Below are positions 8,499 through 17,021 of a stretch of 64,000 nucleotides of DNA, piece by piece. The stretch's first letter is position 1, and the number at the start of each line of letters is the position of its first letter. Made by a program: the position numbers and the translations under genes. Origin of the DNA: Arcobacter sp. (lineage in GTDB: Bacteria > Acidobacteriota > Terriglobia > Bryobacterales > Bryobacteraceae); contig DYJN01000001.1 of assembly GCA_020723085.1 (NCBI GenBank), positions 148,144-212,143 on the forward strand, written 5' to 3'. The notes under the pieces are model-generated. The model saw nothing but the letters and a program-made list of their open reading frames with translations. It ran no database searches and was not told where the DNA came from.

Positions 8499-9206
8499 AT
8501 GCCGGCCATGGCAATCCCGCATGAAGAACTCCCGGAGTGGATCGACTCGAGCACCTTCCGGCTTCCCGAATCGAGCTATTTCCAGCAGCGCGTCCCCAAG
8601 GATCTCATTGTCCTTCACGCCACCGCCAGCTCGACGGCGCGCAGTGTGTACGAGACTTGGAAGAACCCTGCCGGCGGGCGCGTCTCCACCGCTTACGTCG
8701 TCGAGCGCGACGGGCGCGTGTACCAGATGTTCCCGCCCGATTGCTGGGCCTATCATCTCGGCATGCGCGTGCGCAACCCCGGCCACTACAACGACCGCCG
8801 CTCGATCGGCATCGAGATCGTGAATCCCGGTCCGCTGCGCTCCGACCCTGAAGGCGGCGACACCCTCAACTGGTGGCCCGAGAACTTCCGCCGTCCGTGG
8901 TGCCGGGTTTCCGAAGAAGACGCGTATGTGCGGCGCGAGTACCGCGGCTTCAAGTACTACGCCGCCTACACGCCGGAACAGGAGGAAGCCGTGCGCCGGC
9001 TCGTCGTCTGGCTCTGCCGGCGATTTTCGATCCCCCGCGTCCTGCCCCACGTCTCGGAACGGGACGTGTGCGACACGGACAAATTCTGCCGGTTCCGCGG
9101 CATCGCCGCGCACCACAACTTCCGCCCGGACAAGCTAGACGTGGGTCCGGCATGGAACTGGGAGAGCCTGCTTCCGGTCGCGGCGGTCCGTCCCCGGGCC
9201 GCCTGA
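8499..9206 (+). CDS. N-acetylmuramoyl-L-alanine amidase domain protein
   Basis: A 235-residue protein of the Amidase_2/PGRP fold, zinc hydrolases that cut the bond between MurNAc and L-Ala of the peptidoglycan stem. H40 in LIVLHATASST is the first zinc ligand. VVERDGRVYQMFP, AYHLGMR and RSIGIEIVNPG are the core strands. AHHNFRPDKLDVGPAWNWE supplies the second His and the Asp ligand, in the usual H-x-x-x-P-x-x-x-D-x-G-P arrangement. No signal peptide is seen, so it may act on imported muropeptides or be released otherwise. The start is either 8499 or the ATG at 8508; neither has a strong ribosome site. A Trp/Arg-rich insertion at about residues 120-150 is longer than in small amidases. Confidence 0.88.
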   Translation: MPAMAIPHEELPEWIDSSTFRLPESSYFQQRVPKDLIVLHATASSTARSVYETWKNPAGGRVSTAYVVERDGRVYQMFPPDCWAYHLGMRVRNPGHYNDRRSIGIEIVNPGPLRSDPEGGDTLNWWPENFRRPWCRVSEEDAYVRREYRGFKYYAAYTPEQEEAVRRLVVWLCRRFSIPRVLPHVSERDVCDTDKFCRFRGIAAHHNFRPDKLDVGPAWNWESLLPVAAVRPRAA

Positions 9207-9350
9207 TCCCCGTCGCCCGTCCGCCTCTGCCGCGGGCGGCAGGCTGGAGCGCGACGGCAAGACACAAGCCGCTTCTTGCGGGGGCAGGCAGCGCTCTGCA
9301 GGAACAGCGCTCATTGCGGGCGCCGCTCCTGGCGGCGATGAATGCGCAAA

Positions 9351-9380
9351 CGCCCGGAGGCTGCCGCCAGCCTCCGGGCG
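9351..9380 (-). terminator. Intrinsic terminator of the first receptor gene
   Basis: A perfect 12-bp stem (9351-9362 with 9369-9380, CGCCCGGAGGCT) and a 6-base loop lie 26 bases past the minus-strand receptor stop. Read on the minus strand the stem is followed by TTTGCG, a short T run. Confidence 0.75.
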
Positions 9381-9406
9381 CCTGACAGGTCGGCCGGGAA
9401 CCGGGC

Positions 9407-12400
9407 CTAAAAGTTGTAGCGGGCGGAGAAGATCATGCCGCGCCCGCCGACGTTGGTGAAGCCGAGATTCAGGAACGTGGTGTTGTTGGTGTTGTTGGAA
9501 ACCGTGTTGGACGGCAGCACGTTGAAGTTGCGGTGGTTGAAGACATTGAAGACCTCCCAGCGCATCTCCAGGCTCTGCGACTCGCCGAACGTGCGCACGC
9601 GTTTGATCAACGCCGCATCCGTGTTGTAGGTATTGCCTACGCGGCGGATGTTGGCGCCGGCGCCGATCATGCCCGAATTGTTCGGATAGGCCATCCACAT
9701 CGGATTCGGCGCCGACGGACTCGTGCCCGTGCCCGGCGTTCCGCCCGGATTGAAGCCCGCGCGCTGGCTGAAATTGATCGTCGAAATCGCGCCCGGCAGG
9801 ATGCCAAGCGGATTGTTGCCGTTCATGATGCTGTGCGGCCAGCCTTGCTGCATCGTCGAGATGCCGCTGATCGACCAGCCGTCCACGATCCTGCCCCAGA
9901 GCCCTTTCTGCTGGAAGAACTCGGGGAACTGGTAGATGCCGTTGAGCACGAACCGGTGCGGGGTGTCGAAGCCCGACCGCGCCTTGTCGAGCCGCATGTT
10001 GAACGGCACGGACGGCAGCGTCCGGTTGACCTGCCCGCCCAGGATGTCGTCGTTTTCGCTGATGAACGTCGACCACGTGTAGTTCGCTTCGAACTGATAG
10101 CCCTTGGAGAAACGCTTCTCCAGGGTGAGCTGCAGCGAATGGAAGTTCGACATGCCGTAGCCGTCGCCCACCAGGATCGACCCGCGCGTGGGATCCACAC
10201 GCCAGGCAGCCTGCCCGCTCACGGTCGTGGGTTTCATGCCGTAGCTCTGGACGACGGGCTGGAGCAGCTCGGGGTTCGCCTGGACGGCGGCATTGAAGAA
10301 TCCCAGGTTGCGCTCAGCCTCGCGCACCAGCCGCGCCCCGCGCGTGCCCACGTAGAACAGCTTGACCGCATAGTCGGCGGTCAGCTGCCGCTCGACGCCG
10401 AGGCTGAGCTGCTGCGCGTAAGGCTGCTGCACGCGCTTGTCGGGCGAGTAGTAGCGGTACGGCAGCAGGTTGGGATCGCCCTTGTAATCGCTCGGCTGCG
10501 GCGGCGCCGGGCGCTTGGCAGGGTCGAAGATCTGCGTGCCGGTCAGGTTCGCCAGCGTCACCGTGACGCCGCGCGGGTAGTTGCGCCCCGTGTTGAGCAG
10601 GATGTTCTGGAACACCTGATCGTAGCTGATGGCGTAGCCGCCGCGGAGCACGAACTTGCCGCCGCCGCTCAGCCAGCCGAGGAAGCCGCCGGTGTCCTTC
10701 GGGCTCCAGGCGAAGCCGAATCGGGGCGCCCAGTTGTTGACGTCCGCCTTGGCGTTGGAGAAGAAGCCGAACGGCACCGAGGTGTATTCGTAGCGGATGC
10801 CGAGGTTCAACGTCACGTTGGCCGTGATGCGGTAGTCGTCGGCGAAGAATCCCTGGAATTCGTGGGTCTTGGCGGGGACCGAGCCTGTCCCCGCATACTG
10901 GCTGAACTGCGCATTCCGGTCAAAAAGGAAGTCCCCCAGGCTCAGATACCTGATCACGCCGCGGGAAGAGGGCGCGAAGAAGGAGTTCAGCCGGTACTGG
11001 AGGTAGTTGAAGCCGTAGCGCAGCGTGTGCCTCGACATCATCTGCGACCAGTTGTTGGTGAGCTCGTACAGGTTGTCCGTGCGGTACTGCGGGAAGTTCG
11101 CGTTGCCGATCGTCGGCAGTCCGGAACCGCTGATGGAGAATTGCGCGGGCAGATTCTCCGGGAAGCTCGCCTCGCGGCGCGCATAGCTCAGCCGCGTCTC
11201 CATCACGAGCGTCGGGCTCCACACGCGGATGTGGTTGATCGTCGCGTTATTGTTCACGACGATGGACCCGATCTGGTTGATCGCCAGGGAGGCTGGCGAG
11301 CCGGGATTGGTATTGTCGTCCTTGATCCAGCGCATCTGGAGGTTGTCCTTGTCGGTCAGACGCCAGTCGTAGCGCATCAGCCCGCGGTGGATGTCGCGCC
11401 CGTAGGAGAGCGCCTGTCCAGCGCCGCGCCGGTATTGCTGGATCGGTAGCGCGAGGGTCGGACCGCCTGGGATAGCGACGTTCACAGTGCCGGCGGGGGT
11501 CGGGTCGTTCGCCACCGGATAGAGCGATTTCAGGAACGCCACCGTGCCCGGCGCGAAGCTGTTCTGGTGCTGCGTCAGCAGATCCCATGCCTGCTGCGAG
11601 TAGGCGCTGGTCACCGGATTGGCGGTGGAACGCACCCGGTCCAGATCGTATCCGCCGAAGAAGAAAAGCTTGTTCCGGATGATGGGTCCGCCGACGGAGA
11701 ACAGCGCCTGGTTGCGGACGGTGACGCCGCGCGCGCGGCGCATGGCGTCGTAGTCGCTCGCGCCCGCCGCTTTCTGGGCGTTGAAGGTCCGCTGCTGTCC
11801 CGTGGTGAAGGCATCCCAGCCGTTGCCCAGCCAGCTCCAGCGCGTGATGCCGTGGAACTCGTTGGTGCCGCTCTTGGTCACCTGCATCACGACCGAGCCG
11901 GAGTTGCGCCCATATTCGGCGGAGAAGCTGTTCGTGATGATGCGGAACTCGCCCAGGTACTCCGGCGCGGGCGACTGCCGCGGGATGGAAAGCGACTGGT
12001 CGTTGTTGTTGGCGCCGTCGAGCAGGAAGTTGTTCGATCGTGTCCGCGCGCCGTTGACCACGAAGCCGGAGCCGGGACGCCCGGCGTTGTTGCCCGTGAC
12101 CCCCGGCTGCAGCAGCGCCAGCCCGGTGAGCGTGTTCAGCCCGGGCAATTGCAGAATCCGCCGCGTCTCGACGCCCCGGCTGATCTGCGCCTTGGTGGCT
12201 TCGATCAGCGGGGCTTCTCCAGTGATGGTGATCACTTCCTGAGTGCCGCTGGGGTTCAACGTCACGTCCACGGCGCGTTCCACCGACGATTCAACCGTGA
12301 GCGGACCGCGGATCACTTTCTCGAACCCCTTCGCCACAACTTCCAGTTGGTAGCGCCCGATCGGGAGCGAAGGGGCTCGCCAGAAACCGGTTTCGTCCGT

Positions 12401-12589
12401 CTTCAGTTCGCGGGTCACGCCCTGGTCCATGGACCGAATTGTCACATCCGCGCCCGGCACCACTGCGCCCGAGGCGTCCGTGACCGTTCCTGCCAGCGAC
12501 CCGTAGATGGTCTGCGCCGCCAGCGGGCTGGCAAGCGCTGCCGCGAGCAGCAGCGCTGGAACCCATCGCACAACGTGCTGTTTGTTCAT
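9407..12589 (-). CDS. Oar-like TonB-dependent receptor (paralogue 1)
   Basis: A 1060-residue outer-membrane protein. The ATG at 12589 is preceded by AGGAGACGGATCCA, a good ribosome site, and gives a signal peptide ending ASPLAAQ. Residues about 27-110 form a carboxypeptidase-regulatory-like beta domain (LAGTVTDASGAVVPGADVTI). The plug follows, with GFVVNGARTRSNNFLLDGANNNDQS and PEYLGEFRIITNSFSAEYGRN. The remainder is a 22-strand-type barrel rich in Asn, Gln, Tyr and Arg, ending in the aromatic FSARYNF. Such proteins import or bind large substrates using TonB-ExbBD energy; the ligand cannot be read from the sequence. No SusD-like lipoprotein is adjacent. It lies downstream of, and parallel to, paralogue 2, with its own terminator on each side. 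Confidence 0.93.
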   Translation of the reverse strand: MNKQHVVRWVPALLLAAALASPLAAQTIYGSLAGTVTDASGAVVPGADVTIRSMDQGVTRELKTDETGFWRAPSLPIGRYQLEVVAKGFEKVIRGPLTVESSVERAVDVTLNPSGTQEVITITGEAPLIEATKAQISRGVETRRILQLPGLNTLTGLALLQPGVTGNNAGRPGSGFVVNGARTRSNNFLLDGANNNDQSLSIPRQSPAPEYLGEFRIITNSFSAEYGRNSGSVVMQVTKSGTNEFHGITRWSWLGNGWDAFTTGQQRTFNAQKAAGASDYDAMRRARGVTVRNQALFSVGGPIIRNKLFFFGGYDLDRVRSTANPVTSAYSQQAWDLLTQHQNSFAPGTVAFLKSLYPVANDPTPAGTVNVAIPGGPTLALPIQQYRRGAGQALSYGRDIHRGLMRYDWRLTDKDNLQMRWIKDDNTNPGSPASLAINQIGSIVVNNNATINHIRVWSPTLVMETRLSYARREASFPENLPAQFSISGSGLPTIGNANFPQYRTDNLYELTNNWSQMMSRHTLRYGFNYLQYRLNSFFAPSSRGVIRYLSLGDFLFDRNAQFSQYAGTGSVPAKTHEFQGFFADDYRITANVTLNLGIRYEYTSVPFGFFSNAKADVNNWAPRFGFAWSPKDTGGFLGWLSGGGKFVLRGGYAISYDQVFQNILLNTGRNYPRGVTVTLANLTGTQIFDPAKRPAPPQPSDYKGDPNLLPYRYYSPDKRVQQPYAQQLSLGVERQLTADYAVKLFYVGTRGARLVREAERNLGFFNAAVQANPELLQPVVQSYGMKPTTVSGQAAWRVDPTRGSILVGDGYGMSNFHSLQLTLEKRFSKGYQFEANYTWSTFISENDDILGGQVNRTLPSVPFNMRLDKARSGFDTPHRFVLNGIYQFPEFFQQKGLWGRIVDGWSISGISTMQQGWPHSIMNGNNPLGILPGAISTINFSQRAGFNPGGTPGTGTSPSAPNPMWMAYPNNSGMIGAGANIRRVGNTYNTDAALIKRVRTFGESQSLEMRWEVFNVFNHRNFNVLPSNTVSNNTNNTTFLNLGFTNVGGRGMIFSARYNF

Positions 12590-12932
12590 TGGATCCGTCT
12601 CCTGTGCAGACTCACTCGAACCTTGGGCTGGCGGATGCAAGGCGAGCGAAACGGCCGTGCCCTATGCAAGTGACCTTTGCTGTTTTTCCCAGATCACGGG
12701 TTTCGCGCCTGCCTAACCTCGCCATACCCCTTCTCAGTGCCTCTTGTATAACACATTCTCAACATAAAGAAAAGCCTGATCGGAGCCATGGACCCACTGA
12801 CATGTGGGGCAAACGGGCCCTCCCAGCCTCGCCCGGCGCCGTGCGCCGGGGAATGGGGAAGAGACGTCATGCCCTCTCCTCCCAGACGGTTGTGGGAGCG
12901 CACGGCGGCTGCAGCGGGGCTGCAAACAGGAC
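12590..12932. other. Intergenic leader of receptor paralogue 1
   Basis: No gene is seen in these 343 bases. A short AT-rich patch at about 12745-12780 (minus strand GAGAATGTGTTATACAAG) is the likeliest promoter area for receptor paralogue 1, leaving a leader of about 150 bases. No riboswitch motif was recognised. Confidence 0.4.
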
Positions 12933-12966
12933 GCCGCCGGGCAGCCCCGCGGGGCTGCCCGGCGGC
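12933..12966 (-). terminator. Strong hairpin after receptor paralogue 2
   Basis: A perfect 16-bp stem (12933-12948 with 12951-12966, GCCGCCGGGCAGCCCC) around a 2-base centre lies 30 bases past the minus-strand stop. Beyond it the minus strand reads GTCCTGTTTGC, a weak T tract. It separates the two receptor genes transcriptionally. Confidence 0.7.
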
Positions 12967-12995
12967 TTAAGGTCAGGCGGGGCGGATTCCCGTTC

Positions 12996-15900
12996 TTACC
13001 AGAACGCCTTGAAGCCGATCTGAACCTGGCGCGGGTAACCGTTGCCGATCCACGCCTGGTGCGGGAAGATCGTCCCGAAGTTCGGATCGTTGGGGTTCGT
13101 ATTGAAGTGGCTGTCGCGCCCGAAGAAGTAATAGTTGGTGAGGTTGAACGCCTCGCCGCGGATCTGGGCGCGCAGCCGTTCCGTGATGTTGATGGTCTTC
13201 GATACCGCGAGGTCGATGTTGAAGAGTTGCTGCTTGCGGATCTGCCCGCTGCGGTATGAGGTGTAGCGCGGAGCGTAGCTTGATGTCATCAGCCAGGCGT
13301 ACTGGCTGAAGTCGGTCGCCGAGCAGCCCCGGGCGATGCTGAACGATTGAGGCACAATGCGTCCGTCGTCAAACTGGCGCAGGACGCAGGGGTTCCAGCC
13401 CCTGATCTGGTGCAGCTTCCAGTCGACTTCGCCCTTCCAGTCGCCGCCGACGGTGCGCGGATCCTTCAGCATGATCACGTTGCCGGGCAGGTTGTTCGGC
13501 TCGCCGGAGCCCCATTGCGTGTAGGTGCTGATGGTCCAGCCGCCGGCGAAGGCGTTGGCGAGCCTGCCCATGTTGCCGCCGAACTTCTTGCCGCGGCCGA
13601 AAGGCAGGTCATACACGGTGTTGAACTTGAAGTAGTGGGGCCGGTCGTTGAAGTACAGGCCCTGCTGCGGAACGCCGTTGTAGGCGTCATTGTAGCCCCA
13701 GCGCTCCATCATCTTGCTCAGCGTGTAGTTCCACATGAGCGTGAGATCGCGCCCGATGCGTTGGTTGTAGTTGATCTGGAGCGAGTCGTACCAGATCTTC
13801 GAGGTGTTCAGCCCCTGCATCAGCATGTTCCCGCTGAACTGCGGGAACGGGCGGTTGAGCTGGAAGCGCGAAAGGGTCGAGGCGGTGAAGAAGGAGGTCC
13901 CGCGGAACGCCTCGATGCCCTGGAACGGGTTCGGGATCTGAGCGTTGCAATAACCGGGGCTGCCGCCTTCCAGAAGGTAGCACTGCTTGCGGAACGCCGC
14001 CGACGGGATGTTGAAGTCCCGCTGGTCGTTGGCGCCCACGGTGCGGCTGCCGACGTAGGAGAAGTCCAGCGTCGAGTTGCCGCTCAGCAGGTACTGGAAG
14101 CCGAACGAGAACTGGTGCACATAGGGCGTCCAGAAGTCGGGGTTGAACCACGACGTGTTGTTGCCCAGGAATGTGTTGTAGCCGGCGCTGGCGCCTTTCG
14201 GGAAATTGATGCCGCCCGGGTACGGGTTGGTCAGGAGCGTGTTGGAGACGAGCGTGCGCCCGCCGTCCTCGCTGTTCACCATCGGCGTGTTGGTGCTGAA
14301 CCCGGCGAACTGGAGGAAGTTGTTGTTCGGGTTCATGTAGTACAGCCCGTAGCCGCCGCGCATCACGAGCTTCTGCGCCATCTGGTAGGCGAAGCCGACG
14401 CGCGGCTGCCAGTTGTTCAGGTCGCGTTTGGCTGCGATGCTCGGGTTGCCGCCGACGCCGGCGAATTCGAGCCCTCCGGTAAGGTTGGCAAGGTTCGGAT
14501 ACAGCGCCAGCATCGCCGCCGGGATCTGCCGTGCGACCGGGCTGGGCGCCGAGGGGTTGAAGCCGCGATTCATGCGGTTCCACTTCTCATCCGGCGGTCC
14601 GTTGTAGTCGTACCGGAGACCGAGGTTGAGCGTCAGCCGGCGCGTGAGCTTCCAGTCATCCTGGAAGTACGGCGCGAAGTACCACTGCCGGTTGAACGGA
14701 TACAGAGGGATGTTCACCGATCCGCCGACGCCGCCGAGGAGGAACGACGCATAGGCGTCGCCCGCGGTGGCTTCGCCCTGGTTCCAGAGCCGCTGTGTCC
14801 ACCGCGTCTGGCCCTGGAAGTACAGGATGTTGCCGGTGTTCTGCTGGATGAAGTGGATGCGCCGCAGGTCGATGCCCATCTTCATCGTGTGCCCGCGCCA
14901 GATCTTGGTCAGGTTGCCCATCAGGTTGTAATTGTTGGTGATGTTGATGGACTGGTAGCGGCCAAGGTTGCTGTATCCCTGGATCTCCCAGCGCCCGAAA
15001 TAGCGCGGCGTGGGCAACTGGTTGATGAGCGACGCCGGCAGCCCGAGGCTGGTGAGGTCGAAGTTCTCGTTCGCCCGGCCAAAGCCCTTCTCGATGAAAC
15101 GGTTGTAAGAGCCGCGGACGTTCACCACGGTGGTCGGCGAAGCGGTCCAGACCCAGTCGAGCACATAAGCGTCGTTGATGCGCTGGAAGGGCTGCTGGCC
15201 ATCGGTGCCGACCTTGTTGTCGAGGTTGTTGACGGAGCGGTCTTCCGTGCGGTCGTTGGAGGCGTGACGGAAGAAGGCCCTGTGGTTCTGGCCGAAATTC
15301 CAGTCGAATTTGAGGATCAGATTGTAGAACTTGTCCTTCGCCGCGTATTCCGGGTTCACGTTGTTCGACGTGGCGTACCGCACGCCGGCGGTCTTGTAAT
15401 TGGGAAGCGGCATGAACTTGGTGACCGCCGCAGCGACGGGGCTGATCATGCTCGGCGGGATGATGTTCCCCGGGAACGGGTTCCGCTGCGGATCGCCGTT
15501 CACCAGCGTATAGTCGTACGGATTGTAAATCGTGACCGGACGTCCGTCAGCGGCGGTCAACTTGGAGAAATCCCCCTGCCGCATCTCCGGCTCCGGGTAA
15601 GAGTTGCGCAGGAATTGCGGCCATTTTTCGCGATAATTCTCAAAGCTGCCCATGTAGAAGAGGCGAACGTCGCCGTCCTTCTTCAACAGCTTCGGCAGGT
15701 ACACCGGTCCGTCGAGCTGGAAGCCGTACTGGTCGAGGGTGTGGTCCGGGCGCGCGGCTCCGACGGCGTTGTTCTGATACGTGTTGGCGTCGAGAGCCTT
15801 GCGGCGCATGAACTCCCATCCGGTCACATGGAAGTCGTTAGAGCCGGACTTCAGCACCACGTTAAAGACGCCGCCGCCGGTCTTGCCGTACTGCGCGTCG

Positions 15901-16586
15901 TACGAGTTCTGCTGAACCGAGAACTCCTGCACCGCGTCCACGATGGGCACGTAAGCGATGTTGTTGCCGCCTGCCTGGCCGTTGTTGGGCGCGCCGTCCA
16001 TCAGGAACTCGTTGTTCGACTGGCGTCCGCCGTTCACCGACCACTCGGCGATGGCGCCGTTATCGAACGGGCGCTGCCAGATGGCTGCGCCGCGGAACGT
16101 CACGCCACTCATCATGGCGCCGAGCATGAACGGGTTGCGCGAGTTCAGCGGCATCTCCGCCACCTGCCGCTGGTTGACGATGGCGGCGCGGCTGGCGGTC
16201 TGGGTTTCGAGCGCCGCCGCCTCGGCGGTGACGTTGATCGATTCCGTCACCATGCCGACCTCGAGTGTCACGTCGAGCGGCACGATGCGTCCGACTTCCA
16301 AAAGCACGTTTTCCCGGTTGAACTGCTTGAAGCCTTCGGCCTGGACGGTGACTCTATAGTTGCCGGGACGCAGGAACGGGATGGAGTACGTGCCCGTCGA
16401 GTCCGTCGTCGCCGTGGACGTCTCATTGGTCGCCGTATTCAGGGCGGTGACCTTTGCATTGGGCACCACGCCGCCCGAGGAGTCGAGAACGCGTCCCGAA
16501 ATCGTGGCGCGGAACTCCTGCGACATGGCGAACGCCGCCAAAACAAGCAGAGGAACTCCTGTTTTGGCCAAAGCGAGTCGATTCAT
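12996..16586 (-). CDS. Oar-like TonB-dependent receptor (paralogue 2)
   Basis: A 1196-residue outer-membrane protein. The ATG at 16586 has AAAAGGGGG about 10 bases upstream and opens a signal peptide ending AFAMSQ. The regulatory-like domain (ISGRVLDSSGGVVPNAKVTA) covers roughly residues 28-112. The plug shows MPLNSRNPFMLGAMMSGV, SVNGGRQSNNEFLMDGAPN and AVQEFSVQQNSYDAQYGKT. The barrel carries repeated aromatic girdles (FNLGLRYDYNGPPDEKW, FNLTNYYFFGRDSHFN) and ends in QVQIGFKAFW. It shares architecture, but limited sequence identity, with paralogue 1, so these are old paralogues rather than a recent duplication. Its upstream region is duplicated in tandem, including a candidate promoter. Confidence 0.93.
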   Translation of the reverse strand: MNRLALAKTGVPLLVLAAFAMSQEFRATISGRVLDSSGGVVPNAKVTALNTATNETSTATTDSTGTYSIPFLRPGNYRVTVQAEGFKQFNRENVLLEVGRIVPLDVTLEVGMVTESINVTAEAAALETQTASRAAIVNQRQVAEMPLNSRNPFMLGAMMSGVTFRGAAIWQRPFDNGAIAEWSVNGGRQSNNEFLMDGAPNNGQAGGNNIAYVPIVDAVQEFSVQQNSYDAQYGKTGGGVFNVVLKSGSNDFHVTGWEFMRRKALDANTYQNNAVGAARPDHTLDQYGFQLDGPVYLPKLLKKDGDVRLFYMGSFENYREKWPQFLRNSYPEPEMRQGDFSKLTAADGRPVTIYNPYDYTLVNGDPQRNPFPGNIIPPSMISPVAAAVTKFMPLPNYKTAGVRYATSNNVNPEYAAKDKFYNLILKFDWNFGQNHRAFFRHASNDRTEDRSVNNLDNKVGTDGQQPFQRINDAYVLDWVWTASPTTVVNVRGSYNRFIEKGFGRANENFDLTSLGLPASLINQLPTPRYFGRWEIQGYSNLGRYQSINITNNYNLMGNLTKIWRGHTMKMGIDLRRIHFIQQNTGNILYFQGQTRWTQRLWNQGEATAGDAYASFLLGGVGGSVNIPLYPFNRQWYFAPYFQDDWKLTRRLTLNLGLRYDYNGPPDEKWNRMNRGFNPSAPSPVARQIPAAMLALYPNLANLTGGLEFAGVGGNPSIAAKRDLNNWQPRVGFAYQMAQKLVMRGGYGLYYMNPNNNFLQFAGFSTNTPMVNSEDGGRTLVSNTLLTNPYPGGINFPKGASAGYNTFLGNNTSWFNPDFWTPYVHQFSFGFQYLLSGNSTLDFSYVGSRTVGANDQRDFNIPSAAFRKQCYLLEGGSPGYCNAQIPNPFQGIEAFRGTSFFTASTLSRFQLNRPFPQFSGNMLMQGLNTSKIWYDSLQINYNQRIGRDLTLMWNYTLSKMMERWGYNDAYNGVPQQGLYFNDRPHYFKFNTVYDLPFGRGKKFGGNMGRLANAFAGGWTISTYTQWGSGEPNNLPGNVIMLKDPRTVGGDWKGEVDWKLHQIRGWNPCVLRQFDDGRIVPQSFSIARGCSATDFSQYAWLMTSSYAPRYTSYRSGQIRKQQLFNIDLAVSKTINITERLRAQIRGEAFNLTNYYFFGRDSHFNTNPNDPNFGTIFPHQAWIGNGYPRQVQIGFKAFW

Positions 16587-16603
16587 TTCGATGGAACCCC
16601 CTT

Positions 16604-16977
16604 TTCTGCATGGATCGGACCCCGCGCATCAAGGCCGAAGGATCCGCGAGAAACTCCGGCTGGAAAGCGGGCAGGAGAATTCAATCAGGCACGGATGCCG
16701 GGTTCAATAGCCTGTGCGAAGCGATTACATCCGGTCTTAGCGCGGCTGGGCGCGGGCACGCCATTCGACTAAAAGGAAAGGCGGCGACCCCGTTCTGCAT
16801 GGATCGGACCCCGCGCATCAAGGCCGAAGGATCCGCGAGAAACTCCGGCTGGAAAGCGGGCAGGAGAATTCAATCAGGCACGGATGCCGGGTTCAATAGC
16901 CTGTGCGAAGCGATTACATCCGGTCTTAGCGCGGCTGGGCGCGGGCACGCCATTCGACTAAGAGGAAAGGCGGCGAT
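16604..16977. repeat. Two tandem copies of a 189-bp non-coding unit
   Basis: Copy 1 starts at 16604 and copy 2 at 16793; the offset is 189 bases and the copies stay in register up to about 16788 and 16977. I see one substitution in the body (AAAAGG against AGAGGAA near the end) and small differences at the junction, so the duplication is recent. Copy 1 ends 17 bases from the receptor paralogue 2 start. Copy 2 runs into the clpC 3' hairpin. The unit has no reading frame with gene-like composition, and it includes the start-proximal leader of the receptor gene. Confidence 0.92.
16679..16707 (-). promoter_or_regulatory. Candidate promoter of receptor paralogue 2, present twice
   Basis: On the minus strand TTGAAC (16707-16702) and TTGAAT (16684-16679) are 17 bases apart, about 95 bases upstream of the receptor start. 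Because it lies inside the 189-bp repeat, the same pair recurs at 16896-16891 and 16873-16868. The -10 box matches 4 of 6 consensus positions, so the call is tentative. Confidence 0.38.
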
Positions 16978-16998
16978 CCTGTCGAGGGACCGCCGCCT
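16968..16998 (-). terminator. Hairpin after clpC
   Basis: An 8-bp stem AGGCGGCG (16968-16975) with CGCCGCCT (16991-16998) has a 15-base loop and lies 23 bases past the clpC stop. On the minus strand it is followed by TTCCTCTTAGT. The left arm is the end of the second 189-bp repeat copy. Confidence 0.5.
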
Positions 16999-17021
16999 GA
17001 GAAGCGGACTCAGCGCCCGGA

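Noticed and set aside
13347..16772. An 1141-codon plus-strand frame opposite receptor paralogue 2
   Set aside because: Antisense shadow of a clear TonB-dependent receptor, with composition typical of such shadows and no recognisable motif.
16604..16977. The 189-bp unit as a riboswitch or structured RNA
   Set aside because: I looked for TPP, cobalamin, SAM and glycine-type core motifs and found none; duplication alone does not imply an RNA element.
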